A stretch of 64,000 nucleotides of DNA from Desulforhabdus amnigena (lineage in GTDB: Bacteria > Desulfobacterota > Syntrophobacteria > Syntrophobacterales > Syntrophobacteraceae): assembly GCF_027925305.1 (NCBI RefSeq), contig NZ_BSDR01000001.1:3862501-3926500 (forward strand), given 5' to 3'. Position 1 is the stretch's first letter; each line of letters begins with the position of its first letter. Below the pieces are notes generated by a model. The model ran no database searches. It saw only the letters and a list, made by a program, of their open reading frames with translations, and had not been told where the DNA came from. The position numbers and the translations under genes are program-made. Of this stretch, positions 46,333 through 55,007 are shown piece after piece.

Positions 46333-47424
46333 ATGTCTGCAGGTACGTTTAGGAAGTGGTTCGTGACGCATCTTGTCCTGGGTTTTGCCGTCGTAAGCGC
46401 GATGGGATCGGCTGCCGCCATGACGGAGGACGAAAAGAACAACATAGAGTTGTATGAGCGGCTGGCTCCAGGCGTGGTGAACATTACGAGCACTGTTCTG
46501 GAACACGATTTCTTTTTCAATGTCGTCCCTCGACAAGGGGCTGGTTCGGGATCGGTCATCGATTCCAGGGGGTATATTCTCACCAACCACCACGTCATAG
46601 AAGACGCCAGCAAGCTGGAGGTGACTCTGGCCGACGGAAAGAAATATACCGCCAGGCTCATCGGCTCCGACCCCGACACGGACATTGCCGTCGTAAAAAT
46701 TGACGCCACAAGAGAAAATCTCGTAGTGATCCCCATGGGTTCCTCAGCCAACTTGAAGGTCGGCCAAAAGGCCGTCGCCATAGGAAATCCCTTCGGCCTG
46801 GGGCAGACACTCACCACCGGTGTCATCAGTTCCATCGGGCGCACCTTACGCTCCACGACGGGAAGGCTGGTGGAGGACATCATTCAGACCGATGCATCCA
46901 TCAATCCCGGCAACTCGGGGGGCCCCCTGATCGATTCCTCCGGTAAAATGATCGGCATCAACACGGCCATTTTCAGCCCGACAGGGGCCAATGTGGGAAT
47001 CGGCTTCGCCATTCCCATCGACACGGCAAAACGGGTCGTCGACGAACTCATCAACAAGGGCTACTATGCCTACCCATGGATGGGCATCTCCCTGATGACC
47101 CTCTCGGCGGATATGGCCGAAGCATTGAAGCTTTCCGTGGATTCCGGCGTGATGGTTGTGGAAGTGGTCCCGAGAGGTCCGGCCGACAGGGCGGGAATTC
47201 GCGGCGGCACTTCACGCGCTCAGATCGGAAACAACATTGTTGTAGTGGGTGGTGATATCATCGTCAAGATGAACGGCAAGAAAGTGAGCGATGCCGATAC
47301 CGTCATTCGGGATATACGCAAGTTCAGGCCGGGGGATCGCATCCAATTCGATGTAGTTCGCTGGGATGGAAGTCGCAAAAACATTACTCTCATACTCGGC
47401 GAACAGCCCAAAAGTTCCCGCTGA
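46333..47424 (+). CDS. HtrA/DegP-like periplasmic serine protease
   Basis: A 363-residue exported trypsin-fold protease with one PDZ domain. The signal segment is VTHLVLGFAVVSAMGSAAA. The catalytic triad is in TNHHVIED (His about 87), DPDTDIAVVKID (Asp about 117) and NPGNSGGPLIDS (Ser about 195). The PDZ domain (VMVVEVVPRGPADRAGIRGG) follows. It would degrade or refold damaged envelope proteins. ATG at 46333 follows GGAGGGGAGAT and is preferred over the ATG at 46303. It is followed 49 bases later by gpmI. Confidence 0.9.
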   Translation: MSAGTFRKWFVTHLVLGFAVVSAMGSAAAMTEDEKNNIELYERLAPGVVNITSTVLEHDFFFNVVPRQGAGSGSVIDSRGYILTNHHVIEDASKLEVTLADGKKYTARLIGSDPDTDIAVVKIDATRENLVVIPMGSSANLKVGQKAVAIGNPFGLGQTLTTGVISSIGRTLRSTTGRLVEDIIQTDASINPGNSGGPLIDSSGKMIGINTAIFSPTGANVGIGFAIPIDTAKRVVDELINKGYYAYPWMGISLMTLSADMAEALKLSVDSGVMVVEVVPRGPADRAGIRGGTSRAQIGNNIVVVGGDIIVKMNGKKVSDADTVIRDIRKFRPGDRIQFDVVRWDGSRKNITLILGEQPKSSR

Positions 47425-47473
47425 AAGAGACTTTTGCAAGTGATATTCGAACCCAATAGAAAGGTCGGTACCC

Positions 47474-49135
47474 ATGAAAAATAAAACTCTCTTCAAGCAT
47501 CGGCGTCCCCGCCCTCTGACTTTTGTCGTCATGGACGGAATCGGTTACCGTGCGAACCCTGAAGGAAATGCCGTTTCTCAGGGTTATACTCCTCACCTGG
47601 ACTGGCTTCTCGCCAACTGCCACTATACGTTGTTGAAAGCTCATGGCACCGCGGTGGGCCTGCCTTCCGATTCCGACATGGGAAATTCCGAAGTGGGACA
47701 CAATGCCATCGGCGCAGGACGCTTTTTCCCTCAAGGGGCTCGACTGGTCAATGAGGCCATAGCATCCGGGAGCATTTTCGAGGGAAAAGGCTGGCGGCGC
47801 TTGATCGATTTTTGCCGCAAGCACGATGGTTCCATGCATTTTATTGGACTTTTCTCGGATGGCAATGTGCACAGCCACCTGGACCATTTGAAAGCCATGC
47901 TCAAGCATCTGGCTCTCCACGACAAAGTCTTGCGAGCCAGAATTCATATTCTGTTGGATGGAAGGGATGTGGGAGAGACTTCCGCACTGGATTATGTCAT
48001 TCCCTTCGAATCCTTCCTGAAAGAGATCAACCGGCAGGCCGGCGTGGATTACCGTATTGCCAGTGGCGGCGGCCGGATGAAAGTCACCATGGACCGCTAC
48101 GAGGCCGATTGGAACATTGTCGCGCTGGGTTGGAAGACCCATGTGGCGGCCGAAGGACGCACTTTCGGTTCAGCGCAGGAGGCCATCGAAACCTACCGCA
48201 AGGAGAAGCCGGGAATTATCGATCAAGATCTTCCTCCCTTTGTCGTTGCCGACGGTTCCGGCCCGGTGGGCCCTGTGAAAGACGGAGACTCCGTCGTCTT
48301 CTTCAACTACCGGGGGGACCGCGCCATCGAGATCAGCCGCGCTTTCGAAGAGCCCGATTTCGATAAGTTTCCGCGCATCCCTTATCCCAATGCCGCCTAT
48401 GCCGGAATGATGGAATACGATACGGAAGCCCATATCCCAAAGAATTACCTGGTGGAACCTCCCGTCATCGGCAACACCATGGGGGAATTCCTCTGCAAGG
48501 CGGGCATGCGGCAGATGGCCATCAGCGAAACCCAGAAATTCGGTCATGTGACTTACTTCTGGAATGGAAACCGGTCCGGGCTTCTCGATCCAAACCTGGA
48601 GGAATACGTCGAAGTGCCTTCAGACAGGGTGCCTTTCGAGGAACGCCCCTGGATGAAGGCGGCGGAAATCACGGACCGTGTGGTCGAAGCCATCGGTTCG
48701 GGGAAATTCGACATGATCCGGCTCAATTATGCCAATGGGGATATGGTGGGACATACGGGGGTTTTCCAGGCTGCGCGCATCGCCGTGGAAACGGTGGATC
48801 TTTGCCTGGGAAGGCTTATGAAAGCGACACAAAAAGCGGGAGGCATCATGGTCGTCACTGCAGACCATGGCAATGCAGAAGAGATGTATGAATTGGACAA
48901 GAAAACAGGCAAACCCAAATACAACGAGGAAGGCAAGCCAAAGGCCAAAACCGCCCACACACTGAATCCGGTGTGGTTTATCGTCTACGATCCCTCAGGG
49001 GAATGCGCCTCCCTTCGCTTCAACCCCGAAATCAAGGAACCAAAGCTTACGAACATTGCTGCGACATGTTTTCAGCTCCTGGATCTGGAGCCACCCGAGC
49101 TGTACGATCCGCCGTTGTTGATGGCCAATGGCTGA
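47474..49135 (+). CDS. gpmI: 2,3-bisphosphoglycerate-independent phosphoglycerate mutase
   Basis: A 553-residue alkaline-phosphatase-superfamily enzyme that interconverts 3- and 2-phosphoglycerate. The metal/nucleophile motif is SDSDMGNSEVGHNAIG, whose Ser is phosphorylated in the cycle. Other blocks are FVVMDGIGYR, HIGLFSDGNVHSH-like HFIGLFSDGNVHSHLDH, LDGRDVGETSALDYV and VVTADHGNAEEMYE. The length is slightly above the usual 510-515 owing to insertions near the C-terminus (DKKTGKPKYNEEGKPKAKT). ATG follows AGAAAGGTCGGTACCC. Confidence 0.94.
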   Translation: MKNKTLFKHRRPRPLTFVVMDGIGYRANPEGNAVSQGYTPHLDWLLANCHYTLLKAHGTAVGLPSDSDMGNSEVGHNAIGAGRFFPQGARLVNEAIASGSIFEGKGWRRLIDFCRKHDGSMHFIGLFSDGNVHSHLDHLKAMLKHLALHDKVLRARIHILLDGRDVGETSALDYVIPFESFLKEINRQAGVDYRIASGGGRMKVTMDRYEADWNIVALGWKTHVAAEGRTFGSAQEAIETYRKEKPGIIDQDLPPFVVADGSGPVGPVKDGDSVVFFNYRGDRAIEISRAFEEPDFDKFPRIPYPNAAYAGMMEYDTEAHIPKNYLVEPPVIGNTMGEFLCKAGMRQMAISETQKFGHVTYFWNGNRSGLLDPNLEEYVEVPSDRVPFEERPWMKAAEITDRVVEAIGSGKFDMIRLNYANGDMVGHTGVFQAARIAVETVDLCLGRLMKATQKAGGIMVVTADHGNAEEMYELDKKTGKPKYNEEGKPKAKTAHTLNPVWFIVYDPSGECASLRFNPEIKEPKLTNIAATCFQLLDLEPPELYDPPLLMANG

Positions 49136-49237
49136 TAGCTCCCGGCTCATGGAAAGGAATGAGGAAACAAGCTCGGGAAAGAACGATGCGGCTTGCGGGA
49201 GGGGGCTTCCCGCTTCAGTTTTAGCAGGAAGCACCCG

Positions 49238-50635
49238 TCACGCCGCGCTTCTTTTCAATCGAATCACCAGCACTTCACCGCTGCAGGCAAAACGGACCGG
49301 AACCCCTGAAACACCGACCCCGCAACTGGTATAACCCGCCATGTTCCCGTATTTCCAGCTCCCCTCACAGAACCGCCGCGGCGCACTGCTGTGAGTGAAA
49401 ACAGGCCCCACATAAGGAAGCTTTATCTGGCCGGCGTGCGTGTGTCCACACAGATACAGTTTGGGCCCGTACGCCTCCGCTTCCTTGTAGACCTCGTTGG
49501 AATGCGCCACAAAGATGCAAAATTCCCCGCGAGGAACATCTTCGAATGCCTGCGCCAGATCATGACACTTGTAATAGTGGGGATCGTCCACTCCCGCGAT
49601 CCAGATGCGATCTCCGTTTCGTTCAATAGGTAAGGCGTCATTTACCAGAAAACAGACTCCACATTTTTGGAGGGGGCCGACAATTTCAACACAGTCATGA
49701 TTGCCCAGAACGCCCAGGATCCCATCCCTGCTTCGAATCTCGGGAATTACCCGGCGAAGGTGCGACAAAGCTTCTGCAAAAGGACCATGGGTTTCCATCC
49801 GGAAGTCCCCACCCAGGATGCAGAGATCGGCGTTCACTTCTCGCAGCACGACCTGCAGGTTTTCCGTCAAACCTTCCAGACCGTCCAGGTGAAGATCGGA
49901 AAAAAAGAGGATCTTATAATCGTCGAAAGAAGGCGGAAGCTCCGGAAAAGAGAAAGTCACCTCATGCTTTCTGATCTGCAGAGCATTGCGCTTGCCCTTT
50001 TCATAAATCCCCAACGCTTTGAAAGCCGTTTTCATGAGAATATGATAATAAAGGGAATCTTCGAAATTAACGAAATGATGCAAGGGATTGGAAGTAATCT
50101 GGCAAGAACGGAACTCTCGCAGACGGACCCAGGAATTCACGGGTCTGGGATAATTCGGAAAAGGTTTGTCCAATAAAACCGCTTTAAAAAACAATGACCC
50201 AACATAAGCGCCCACACAAAAAAAGGCGAGAAGCAGAAGAGTTTCCCATGCGCTCAGGTCAAAATAAGGGGTAATGACAAAAAAGGGGAAAACTCCTTCG
50301 AATACCTGATCCAATCCGGCGAAAATACTCCCACTCGCCATTCCAAGGCGCCTCTTGATAAAGCTCGAAAGGAGGTCTCCTCCCATACTGAGTATCCCGG
50401 CCAGGAATCCAATATACCAGGGGAACCCAAAGATCAAGCCTACCATCCAGCCCATCAGTGTTGCGGAATAAACACCTCTGATCGTCTTATGGGGTCCCAG
50501 GATGGGCTTACCATCCCCAAAAGTGCGCCCACGGTCCAGCGGAGCATTCCACTTGTCATGAAGGAAGTGGGCAAGAAGCGGGGGGGCCAAATTGATGGAC
50601 CAGATCAGAAAGAGAATCTTCAGGAAGAGGATCAT
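49238..50635 (-). CDS. CarS-like CDP-archaeol synthase fused to metallophosphoesterase
   Basis: A 465-residue two-domain protein. Residues 1-165 form a membrane domain of the CarS/CDP-alcohol cytidylyltransferase family (DRGRTFGDGKPILGPHKTIRG, MGGDLLSSFIKRRLGMASG), the archaeal-lipid type CDP-archaeol synthase family. Residues about 225-465 form a calcineurin-like phosphoesterase (ILFFSDLHLDGLEG, CILGGDFRMETHG, LGNHDCVEIVG, LCGHTHAGQIKLP), with metal ligands in DLH, GD, GNHD and GHTH. The two parts usually occur as separate genes. A lipid-related phosphatase plus nucleotidyl transfer role is plausible but unproven. It shares the strand with the sigma factor gene upstream. Confidence 0.85.
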   Translation of the reverse strand: MILFLKILFLIWSINLAPPLLAHFLHDKWNAPLDRGRTFGDGKPILGPHKTIRGVYSATLMGWMVGLIFGFPWYIGFLAGILSMGGDLLSSFIKRRLGMASGSIFAGLDQVFEGVFPFFVITPYFDLSAWETLLLLAFFCVGAYVGSLFFKAVLLDKPFPNYPRPVNSWVRLREFRSCQITSNPLHHFVNFEDSLYYHILMKTAFKALGIYEKGKRNALQIRKHEVTFSFPELPPSFDDYKILFFSDLHLDGLEGLTENLQVVLREVNADLCILGGDFRMETHGPFAEALSHLRRVIPEIRSRDGILGVLGNHDCVEIVGPLQKCGVCFLVNDALPIERNGDRIWIAGVDDPHYYKCHDLAQAFEDVPRGEFCIFVAHSNEVYKEAEAYGPKLYLCGHTHAGQIKLPYVGPVFTHSSAPRRFCEGSWKYGNMAGYTSCGVGVSGVPVRFACSGEVLVIRLKRSAA

Positions 50636-50689
50636 TCCGGTAATCGCTTATTTTGTTTAGGAGTAGAGAGATATTTTTAAGGAAAAGAA

Positions 50690-50727
50690 TTGCGGTGGGC
50701 AAAGAAAAGACTTTACCCACCGCAAGA
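50690..50727 (-). terminator. Rho-independent terminator of the sigma factor gene
   Basis: On the minus strand GCGGTGGG pairs with CCCACCGC over a 16-base loop, and is followed by a T-rich tract (AATTCTTTTCCTT). It lies directly after the sigma gene stop at 50744. Confidence 0.78.
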
Positions 50728-50743
50728 AGTTAACTTTACTCCC

Positions 50744-52054
50744 TTATTCCAGAAAATTCTTCAACGAGGCCTGCCTGTTGGGATTGCGGAGCTTTCTCAA
50801 CGCTTTCTTTTCAATCTGACGAATACGCTCTTTGGAAACCTTAAAGCTTTGACCAATTTTCTCCAGAGTTTCAGCGGGTTGCCCATCGATTCCAAAGCGG
50901 AGCCTCAAGATTTTTTCTTCCCTCGGCTGCAGGCTGGACAAGAGGACGCGCGTCACCTCGGCAAGTTCTTTATCTGAACACTCATCTACAGGGGATACCG
51001 CCCTTTCATCTTCAATGAAATCTCCCAACCTCTGTTCGTCTTCTCCAATGGGAGTTTCAAGGGAAATCGGCTGAGCTGCAAGAGTCAAAACCATTTGAAC
51101 CTTCTCCAGCGGCAAATCGGCACGCTCTGCAATTTCCTGTGGCGTCGGTTCCCGCCCGTATTCCTTCAAAAGTTCATAGAAGACCTTAAAGAAGAGGTTT
51201 TTCATCTCAATGAAATGAACGGGCAAACGGATGGTGCGCGTTTTGTCGTAAATTCCCCGGATGATACTCTGCCGCACCCACCACGTGGCATAAGTACTGA
51301 AACGATTTCCCTTGGTATGGTCAAAACGTCCTACCGCCTTGAGAAGCCCGAGATTTCCTTCCTGAATGAGATCGTCGAAACTCATCCCTCGCCCACGGTA
51401 ACGCTTTGCAATGCTCAACACCAATCGCAAATTGGCTTTGACCATCTCCTGTTTGGACAAATCGATGCTCTTCATGATGGCCCTGATCTCGCTCAGCATT
51501 TGAGAGAAGATTGGATTTTCAGGGTTGTCACGAACTCCACGTTCCAACGTTCGCAGGATCACTTTGAGTATTTTGTCGCGCACGCCGGGAAAGCTCTTCT
51601 CATGCCCCAGGAGCTTATCGACCTTTTGATGTAAATCCCGAATCAGCTTATCTTGAGAAGAATTTTCCAGTACCAGTTGAACCAGGCGTTCCTGCCCATT
51701 TCGAATCGTTTGAGCCAATTCTATTTCACGTTCTTGAGTCAAAAGCGGGTAGCTTGCTACTTCCTTGAGATAATATGTTACATGATCCTCTTCGAAAGTA
51801 TCCGCTGTAGAAGCCGCCAGCGATTCTTCCTCCTCCTCTTCCTCCTCTTCGGATATTATCTTTCTTTCAAATTCTTCATCATACTCCGCTTGCAGATCCT
51901 CCTCATCAATGGAATCCACGAGCGAAAGATCAGGCTCCTTGAATTCGTCCTCTGAAACCTCCTCCCCCATAAATTTTCTGTAATCTCGTTGCCTCTCATC
52001 CCCGTTGAAATAATATTTAAAGGGAAGACACGTTTCAGACGAATAGGTTTTCAT
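50744..52054 (-). CDS. RNA polymerase sigma-70 family factor (RpoD/RpoS group)
   Basis: A 436-residue sigma factor. Region 1.2 is DHVTYYLKEVASYPLLTQ. Region 2 runs through MVKANLRLVLSIAKRYRGRG, SFDDLIQEGNLGLLKAVGRF and YATWWVRQSIIRGIYD. Region 3 is present (REPTPQEIAERADL). Region 4 contains LQPREEKILRLRFGIDG and KERIRQIEKKALRKLRNP. It lacks the large non-conserved domain of a primary RpoD and has a run of nine or more Glu before region 1.2, so a group 2 (RpoS-like) factor is more likely than the housekeeping sigma. ATG at 52054 follows AAAGGAGAGGAAAA, clearly the start; upstream codons in frame are not used. Confidence 0.88.
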   Translation of the reverse strand: MKTYSSETCLPFKYYFNGDERQRDYRKFMGEEVSEDEFKEPDLSLVDSIDEEDLQAEYDEEFERKIISEEEEEEEEESLAASTADTFEEDHVTYYLKEVASYPLLTQEREIELAQTIRNGQERLVQLVLENSSQDKLIRDLHQKVDKLLGHEKSFPGVRDKILKVILRTLERGVRDNPENPIFSQMLSEIRAIMKSIDLSKQEMVKANLRLVLSIAKRYRGRGMSFDDLIQEGNLGLLKAVGRFDHTKGNRFSTYATWWVRQSIIRGIYDKTRTIRLPVHFIEMKNLFFKVFYELLKEYGREPTPQEIAERADLPLEKVQMVLTLAAQPISLETPIGEDEQRLGDFIEDERAVSPVDECSDKELAEVTRVLLSSLQPREEKILRLRFGIDGQPAETLEKIGQSFKVSKERIRQIEKKALRKLRNPNRQASLKNFLE

Positions 52055-52496
52055 TTTTCCTCTCCTTTGGTAAGGGAGATGAAGTTGCCAACCAAACCCC
52101 ACCATATTGCATTGCATCTGTTGACCTTGTTCCCCCACCTTGCTCTGCCTGGTATGAGTGATTCTGCTGAACCTTATTGACAGAGTAAACAAAAAGTATA
52201 AATCATTTATGAGTAGAAGTTAAGATCATTTTACCGAATAGTCAATTCCTGAGAAGGCATTTCGAGAAGGGAATTCTCAACTTTTTATTCCATTATTACA
52301 AGTAATTAACCCTGGAGCAGGAAGCCTCTTCCATGGAATGCTCGAGGGTAAAAAAAATTCTACAAAACCCTTTGAAAACAGTTTATGCGCAACGGGGGAA
52401 AGCCAAAGAACAGGAATCGTATCCTGCCTGTCGGTCGTCCCCGCAGGGCGAGAGGTCCAAAAACAACAGCCGACATTACAAGGGGGTGGTCAAGCC

Positions 52497-52643
52497 GACT
52501 TCGAAGAATGGGATGTCATCGATGAATTGATCGTACGTGGAGCGCAAGGGATCATCCTCGGCTGTACGGAGATCCCCATGCCGATCGGCGGTGAAGACAG
52601 CTCGGTTCCTCTTTTCGATACGACTAAGGACCGAAAACTGTAA
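52497..52643 (+). pseudogene. Aspartate/glutamate racemase fragment
   Basis: The frame reads EEWDVIDELIVRGAQGIILG, then CTEIPMPIGGEDSSVPLFDTT. This is the C-terminal active-site region (GCTEI, with the catalytic Cys) of Asp/Glu racemases. The N-terminal two thirds is absent, and the end diverges after DTT. It lies next to a REP pair and other broken genes. Confidence 0.75.
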
Positions 52644-52658
52644 ATATGTGGCCATTTC

Positions 52659-52736
52659 TTTGTAGGAACGGTTTCCAGCCGTGATAAGAACCGACAACCG
52701 CACACCTTGTCGCGGCAGGATGTCGCTCCTACGAAA
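52659..52736. repeat. REP pair of the RAYT type, diverged
   Basis: TTGTAGGAACGGTTTCCAGC on the left and TCGCGGCAGGATGTCGCTCC followed by TACGAAAA on the right are diverged versions of the REP flanking the RAYT gene at 17733-18299. Confidence 0.8.
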
Positions 52737-52759
52737 ACGTATGGGTAAATGGCTGCGTA

Positions 52760-52973
52760 ATTACGAAGACCAGCATTAAGATCCATGCGCTTCGGGCGGT
52801 GGATTACTGTCCAGAAAACGATTACATCCACATCCGCAGGCTCGAGCGATACCCGTGAGATCTGTTTGGGAGTGAACGGGTTGGGCACAAGGCAGTAGCC
52901 TGCTCGAATGAGGTTCATGAACCACTTCGAATAGAAAGCAGGGATGTCCGTGCGGCGACTGGCGCTTAATCAT
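52760..52973 (-). pseudogene. DUF1848 gene remnant
   Basis: The minus-strand frame reads LSASRRTDIPAFYSKWFMNL, then IRAGYCLVPNPFTPKQISRV, SLEPADVDVIVFWT, the conserved start of DUF1848 (radical-SAM-like) proteins. The usual beginning MIISASRRTDIP is damaged: ATGATT is followed by TAAGCG, consistent with loss of two bases. The protein breaks off after IVFWT into unrelated sequence and the REP pair. It is a frameshifted and truncated gene. Confidence 0.75.
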
Positions 52974-52975
52974 CT

Positions 52976-53521
52976 TCAGAGCCTTCGCAATGCAGCCCGA
53001 ATGAACAGTGCGAGCACCATGAGCAGGGTCGATGGAAGCCAGACCCACAGAAGCTCACTTTTCAGGACCATGTAACCCCAATGACTAAAGAATGCTTTGA
53101 GACCGATGGGAGAAACCTTGATCGGAGTCCATGGGAAGAAGTACCTCTCGCTATCGAAGGGAGCAAAAAGTGCGATCCCAAGGCCTCCATCAGTCAAAGC
53201 ATCCAATATCCCGTGGCTTGCAGTCACAAGGAAAAAGAACAGGAAATAGAAGAGCGAGCGCTTCGGTAGAATCTCCGCATCCCGGAGCAATGCAAACGTA
53301 ACAAGTCCGCTCAAGATCACTGCAAAGGTGAGCGAATGGAAAAAACCTCTGTGTCCAAAGAGGTGATGGTAAGGAATACCGAAGCGGAAGGCCAAGACAT
53401 CGGCATCGGGAAGAATCGAGCAGACAACCGATGCCAGGTAAAAACCGCGAGGAACATCTGCAGGTGCAAATGCCTTTGCGGCGGCAATGGCAACGAAAGT
53501 ATGCGAGATTATAGTGGGCAC
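52976..53521 (-). CDS. YdjM-like membrane-bound metal-dependent hydrolase
   Basis: A protein of about 181 residues of the YdjM/DUF457 family. It begins [17 protein letters not shown], carries [21 protein letters not shown] with the clustered Asp/His residues typical of the family, has [11 protein letters not shown], and ends with membrane helices ([20 protein letters not shown]). Family members are inner-membrane proteins assumed to be phospholipase- or hydrolase-like; the reaction is not established. A GTG at 53521 preceded by GGGAAAG is preferred; an in-frame TTG at 53536 is possible. Its stop abuts the DUF1848 remnant. Confidence 0.78.
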   Translation of the reverse strand: MPTIISHTFVAIAAAKAFAPADVPRGFYLASVVCSILPDADVLAFRFGIPYHHLFGHRGFFHSLTFAVILSGLVTFALLRDAEILPKRSLFYFLFFFLVTASHGILDALTDGGLGIALFAPFDSERYFFPWTPIKVSPIGLKAFFSHWGYMVLKSELLWVWLPSTLLMVLALFIRAALRRL

Positions 53522-53621
53522 AATAGTCTTTCCCAAAAAAGACTTGAAAATTCAATCCGGCTTGATACGGACAGGAGCCTTTTTCCCTGTCCGCAATGTT
53601 CGTCTGTGGAAAAGACGAATG

Positions 53622-53767
53622 TTGGAATCCGCCACGGAAAGCCTGTGATCCTGATCATCTATTCCGGCCGTATGCAGAAGGATGGTTTCAGCTTCTACAG
53701 ATCTGACAATGGCGTTTGGCTGGTAGAAAGCGTTCCCGCTGACTGTATTGAATTTCCAAAAGATTGA
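53622..53767 (+). pseudogene. RNA 2'-phosphotransferase (KptA/Tpt1) C-terminal remnant
   Basis: The frame reads [50 protein letters not shown] and stop. The pattern VG-RHG-P-V-L then G--FY-S-NGVWL--VP matches the C-terminal half of KptA/Tpt1, which removes 2'-phosphates using NAD+. The N-terminal half is absent; the frame upstream runs into the start of the YdjM-like gene on the other strand. It is a truncated gene. Confidence 0.78.
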
Positions 53768-53796
53768 GGCAAGTTATGCAGCGTAGAGATGTCATT

Positions 53797-54006
53797 CTAT
53801 CCTTTGGACCTCCATAGAGCATCCCAAGTGGATGCCAAAGCTGCAGGAATTCCAGGATGCACGTCGCCCTTGAATGCGTCCTCAGGAGAATCAGCCCGAA
53901 CGGGGATGAAGTCGATGTGGACCACATTGCGGGGCTCGGCTTCGATCCTGTGTTCCACGACGATCTCGGCGATGCGCCATTTCGCATCTTTGGGAATGTA
54001 GGTCAT
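53797..54006 (-). CDS. Small DUF4288-like protein, perhaps truncated
   Basis: A 69-codon frame starting MTYIPKDAKWRIAEIVVEHR, then IEAEPRNVVHIDFIPVRADS. The start resembles the DUF4288 family (KWYIAEIVVE..., with NVVH and RADSPEEA). After SPEDAF the sequence is unlike the family, so the protein may be truncated or frameshifted. It lies 15 bases downstream of the HIT gene on the same strand. Function unknown. Confidence 0.55.
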   Translation of the reverse strand: MTYIPKDAKWRIAEIVVEHRIEAEPRNVVHIDFIPVRADSPEDAFKGDVHPGIPAALASTWDALWRSKG

Positions 54007-54020
54007 GACGATAGCACCAG

Positions 54021-54461
54021 TCAGGGGCTTGGTGTTGAGCGAATCTGCTCCACAGTTCTACGAAGAGCATCCTGGACCTCTGTGATGTGGGCTTCATCCC
54101 TGTACGGATTGCGAGGCCAGAAGAATCCTTTCAGTCCATCTTTCTTCCGCCTGGGGACGATATGGATGTGCAGATGGGGCACGCTCTGGCTGATCCGGTT
54201 ATTGACTGCAACGAAGGAGCCTTCAGCCGAGAGTCCTGCTTCAACGGCTCTCGCCATCAGTTTGGCATTGGAGAACAGCGGACCGATGATCTCCTCGGGT
54301 AGATCGAGCATGGTTGAATAGTGGTGTTTTGGAATCAGGAGGCAGTGTCCGGGGAATAGCGGCCGATGATCCAGAAAGACAAGGGATATGTCATCCTCAA
54401 AGATCCTGTGACTCTCCAGTTCTCCTGCAATGATCCTGCAAAATTTGCATGTTCCGGCCAT
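54021..54461 (-). CDS. HIT-family nucleotide-binding protein
   Basis: A 146-residue HIT-fold protein with the histidine-triad motif SVPHLHIHIVPRRKKDG, where the middle His is the expected nucleophile. It has a conserved N-terminal CKFCRIIAGELESHRIFEDD with a Cys pair that may bind zinc, and LIPKHHYSTMLDLPEE. Such proteins hydrolyse nucleotide-linked phosphoramidates or dinucleotide polyphosphates. It is intact in a neighbourhood of broken genes. Confidence 0.9.
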   Translation of the reverse strand: MAGTCKFCRIIAGELESHRIFEDDISLVFLDHRPLFPGHCLLIPKHHYSTMLDLPEEIIGPLFSNAKLMARAVEAGLSAEGSFVAVNNRISQSVPHLHIHIVPRRKKDGLKGFFWPRNPYRDEAHITEVQDALRRTVEQIRSTPSP

Positions 54462-54528
54462 CGATCAATGAACCCCGTCCTCCGTTACCCGAATAGAATG
54501 ACACCTCCGATCAGTGCCACAGAGCGCA

Positions 54529-54720
54529 TTATGTGGTGCCGCTTCCACTGCACTCCGGGCAATCGATCTTCCCGTCTCCTTCGCACCGCTTACACGCCTG
54601 CGGAAGCGGATAGGTCTGCCATTCCCCGAGTGATCTCGCCGGGAGATGGACAGTACCGATTCCGCCGCAATCTTCACAGGGGATAGTTCCCTTTCCTTTG
54701 CACTTCCGACATTCCACCAT
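54529..54720 (-). CDS. Small DnaJ-type zinc-finger protein
   Basis: A 63-residue protein with four CxxC motifs in the DnaJ cysteine-rich pattern: CRKCKGKGTIPCEDCGGIG and later CKRCEGDGKIDCPECSGSG. It probably binds two zinc ions. There is no J domain, so it is a stand-alone finger. It lies 67 bases upstream of the HIT gene on the same strand and is preceded by AGGAGGAAAA directly before the ATG. Confidence 0.78.
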   Translation of the reverse strand: MVECRKCKGKGTIPCEDCGGIGTVHLPARSLGEWQTYPLPQACKRCEGDGKIDCPECSGSGTT

Positions 54721-54758
54721 TTTTCCTCCTGAGACTGCACGTCCAACCCAGATGGAGG

Positions 54759-55001
54759 TTACTCCATTTTCCTGAAATGCTCAAGGACCCACAGACAGGC
54801 CAGTTTGGTAGCCCCCAGCCCATTGTCGAACCGGTTGCTCAACTCACTTGATTTGATCGATGACAGATGGCGCGGATTCATCCCAATGCTCTCGGCAAAT
54901 GCCTTCTGCGTGATCCCTTGTGCCTTCAGACCATTGAAGAGAGAGTCGAGCCTTGTCGCCTGGAGGTATACCTCAGGGCCAATCGCACGTAATTGTTCTG
55001 G
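54759..55001 (-). pseudogene. HTH-containing protein fragment without a start codon
   Basis: An open minus-strand frame reads PEVYLQATRLDSLFNGLKAQ, then GITQKAFAESIGMNPRHLSS, then NGLGATKLACLWVLEHFRKME and stop. The middle is a Cro/C1-type helix-turn-helix. No ATG, GTG or TTG occurs in frame between the previous stop and this region, so the N-terminus has been lost or shifted. It lies just upstream of the zinc-finger gene. Confidence 0.5.
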
Positions 55002-55007
55002 ACATGA

